From positions 1 through 6,830 of the forward strand of contig DKMV01000159.1 of the NCBI GenBank assembly GCA_002469605.1: a DNA stretch of 6,830 nucleotides, written 5' to 3'. The position numbers and the translations under genes are program-made. Position 1 is the first letter of the stretch; each line of letters opens with the position of its first letter. Positions 6,012 to 6,830 of the stretch are shown here, piece after piece. This DNA comes from Leclercia sp. UBA7405. Its GTDB lineage: Bacteria; Pseudomonadota; Gammaproteobacteria; Enterobacterales; Enterobacteriaceae. The notes below the pieces were generated by a model, which was given only the letters and a program-made list of their open reading frames with translations, did not search any database and was not told the origin of the DNA.

Positions 6012-6070
6012 AAAGTGAGTGTCATATCACTCATACAGCGCGAAACAGCTCACAAAAATACACTCACTTT
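6012..6070. repeat. Nested inverted repeat with three GAGTG/CACTC units
   Basis: AAAGTGAGTGT (6012-6022) and ACACTCACTTT (6060-6070) are perfect 11-bp reverse complements separated by 37 bases. A further copy, CACTCA (6028-6033), also complements TGAGTG of the left arm (6016-6021), with a six-base spacer. The left arm could therefore pair with either right-hand unit, or the three units could be spaced binding sites for one protein. Confidence 0.55.
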
Positions 6071-6125
6071 GCGCATTTGCAAGATTAAATATTGATTTGG
6101 ATCTAACTACAGGTTTTTGCGCTAT

Positions 6126-6152
6126 TTTCCTCTCCCCCTGGGGGAGAGGAAA
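6126..6152. repeat. Symmetrical 12-bp-stem hairpin after fklB
   Basis: TTTCCTCTCCCC (6126-6137) and GGGGAGAGGAAA (6141-6152) pair perfectly around CTG. The element begins 11 bases after the fklB stop codon in the direction of transcription. No run of T residues follows on either strand, so it is not a standard intrinsic terminator, but it would form a very stable 3' structure. The CCTCTCCCC...GGGGAGAGG core resembles palindromic intergenic elements that I remember as recurring in many proteobacterial genomes, so this may be a copy or remnant of one. Confidence 0.7.
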
Positions 6153-6163
6153 CACGAAGGGAA

Positions 6164-6784
6164 TTACAGGATTTCCAGTAATTCCACTTCAAAGACCAGG
6201 GTGCTGAACGGTGGGATGGACGCGCCAGCGCCGCGCTCGCCGTAGGCCAGGTTCTGCGGGATAGTCAGTTCCCATTTAGAGCCAACCGGCATCAGGGTCA
6301 GGGCTTCAATCCAGCCCGGGATCACGCCGTTAACCGGGAATTCAGCCGGTTGGCCGCGGGCAACGGAGCTATCGAAGACGGTGCCGTCGATCAGTTTGCC
6401 GGTGTAGTGCACGCGAACGTGGTTAGTGCGCGCCGGGATAGGACCTTCGCCCTGGGTGATCACGCGGAACTGCAGGCCGGATTCGGTGATGTTCACACCT
6501 TCACGCTGGCTGTTGTCCTGCAGATACTGCTCGCCTTCTGCCGCCATCTCTTCGAAACGTGCGCGACGCACGGAGTCAGCACGTTCGTGAATTTCACGCA
6601 GCGCGCGGTGAACCACGTCTACCGGCACGGCAGGCTGTTTGCCTTCCAGCGCGTCTGCAATACCCGCCACCAGCGCTTCGGGTAACAGGCCTTCCAGACC
6701 AGATTCGCTCAGCTGCTGGCCTACCTGCAAACCGATACCGTAGCTCGCCTGCGCTTCGATTGTGTCAAAAGTCGGGGTGGTCAT
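6164..6784 (-). CDS. fklB: FKBP-type peptidyl-prolyl cis-trans isomerase FklB (FKBP22)
   Basis: Catalyses cis-trans isomerisation of Xaa-Pro peptide bonds and so assists protein folding. No signal peptide is visible, which fits a cytoplasmic enzyme. It is 206 residues, as in E. coli FklB, and nearly identical to it. The N-terminal dimerisation region (about 1-85: [20 protein letters not shown] and the following helices) joins through a long helix to the FKBP domain (about 110-206). That domain has the active-site blocks [26 protein letters not shown] and [20 protein letters not shown]. The frame stays open upstream, but the start [12 protein letters not shown] at 6784 is preceded by AGGA (6794-6791) at good spacing and gives the standard length, so the 13 extra upstream codons are rejected. 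The gene is in the same orientation as cycA. The promoter would lie in or beyond the last 46 bases of the window, where I cannot define it. Confidence 0.97.
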   Translation of the reverse strand: MTTPTFDTIEAQASYGIGLQVGQQLSESGLEGLLPEALVAGIADALEGKQPAVPVDVVHRALREIHERADSVRRARFEEMAAEGEQYLQDNSQREGVNITESGLQFRVITQGEGPIPARTNHVRVHYTGKLIDGTVFDSSVARGQPAEFPVNGVIPGWIEALTLMPVGSKWELTIPQNLAYGERGAGASIPPFSTLVFEVELLEIL

Positions 6785-6830
6785 GGGATTTCCTTCCATC
6801 ACATTTAAAGTAGCGGGCAGCATAGCAGCC

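Larger units (their letters stand above)
5891..6163. other. Intergenic region between fklB and cycA
   Basis: This stretch holds no convincing gene. It must contain the cycA promoter on the - strand. Candidate elements are a -10-like TATAAA (5912-5907) without a good -35, and a TTGACG (5919-5914) whose nearest downstream -10-like sequences are 19 to 21 bases away, so I cannot fix the start site. The middle (about 5970-6070) is AT-rich compared with the genes. It carries two nested or adjacent inverted repeats, and a strong hairpin near the fklB end; each is listed separately. Confidence 0.6.

Noticed and set aside
6014..6031. CRP site suggested by AGTGA...TCACT upstream of cycA
   Set aside because: The half-sites are eight bases apart rather than six, so the geometry does not fit CRP.
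6019..6207. 62-codon open frame on the + strand in the fklB-cycA spacer
   Set aside because: It crosses the inverted repeats and hairpin and runs into the fklB 3' end antisense, with no Shine-Dalgarno and a composition unlike a protein.
6785..6823. N-terminal extension of FklB by 13 residues
   Set aside because: The start at 6784 has a well-spaced AGGA and gives the standard 206-residue protein. The extension covers the ribosome site itself.

Overview
This window is ordinary chromosomal sequence from an enteric gammaproteobacterium, most like Enterobacter, Lelliottia, Leclercia or a motile Klebsiella relative. YtfF, YtfE, CycA and FklB are near-identical to the E. coli proteins as I remember them. 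The coding DNA is GC-rich, and the local gene order follows the E. coli fklB-cycA-ytfE-ytfF block with additions. I see no phage, insertion sequence, CRISPR or toxin-antitoxin module, and no clearly new biological system. The interest lies in the regulatory DNA and in one extra chemoreceptor gene.

Left part (1-1821, + strand): the 3' part of an AraC-family regulator gene, then ytfF, a ten-helix drug/metabolite-transporter (DMT/EamA) inner-membrane protein. The spacing and shared orientation suggest that the regulator may control the transporter. ytfF ends 7 bp from the end of a convergent gene.

Middle (1829-3722): a complete Tsr/Tar-type methyl-accepting chemotaxis receptor on the - strand. 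It ends in the NWETF tether and has a textbook sigma-28 (FliA) promoter. It sits between ytfF and ytfE, which I remember as adjacent in E. coli K-12. Its 244-bp divergent promoter region with ytfE also holds a 12-bp perfect palindrome, a strong CRP-like site and a near-perfect NsrR operator.

Right-middle (3723-4450): ytfE (ric), the di-iron protein that repairs iron-sulfur clusters after nitric oxide damage, under NsrR control. The ytfE/cycA convergent junction carries two back-to-back intrinsic terminators, each with its U-tract running into the stop codon of the opposing gene.

Right (4449-6830, - strand): cycA, the D-serine/D-alanine/glycine permease, with a C/A-rich leader that fits GcvB small-RNA control. 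A 305-bp spacer with three inverted repeats follows, then fklB, an FKBP-type peptidyl-prolyl isomerase with a strong symmetrical hairpin just after its stop codon.

As a functional set these are mostly independent units: amino-acid uptake (cycA), protein folding (fklB), nitrosative-stress repair (ytfE), chemotaxis (the receptor) and a possible exporter with its regulator.
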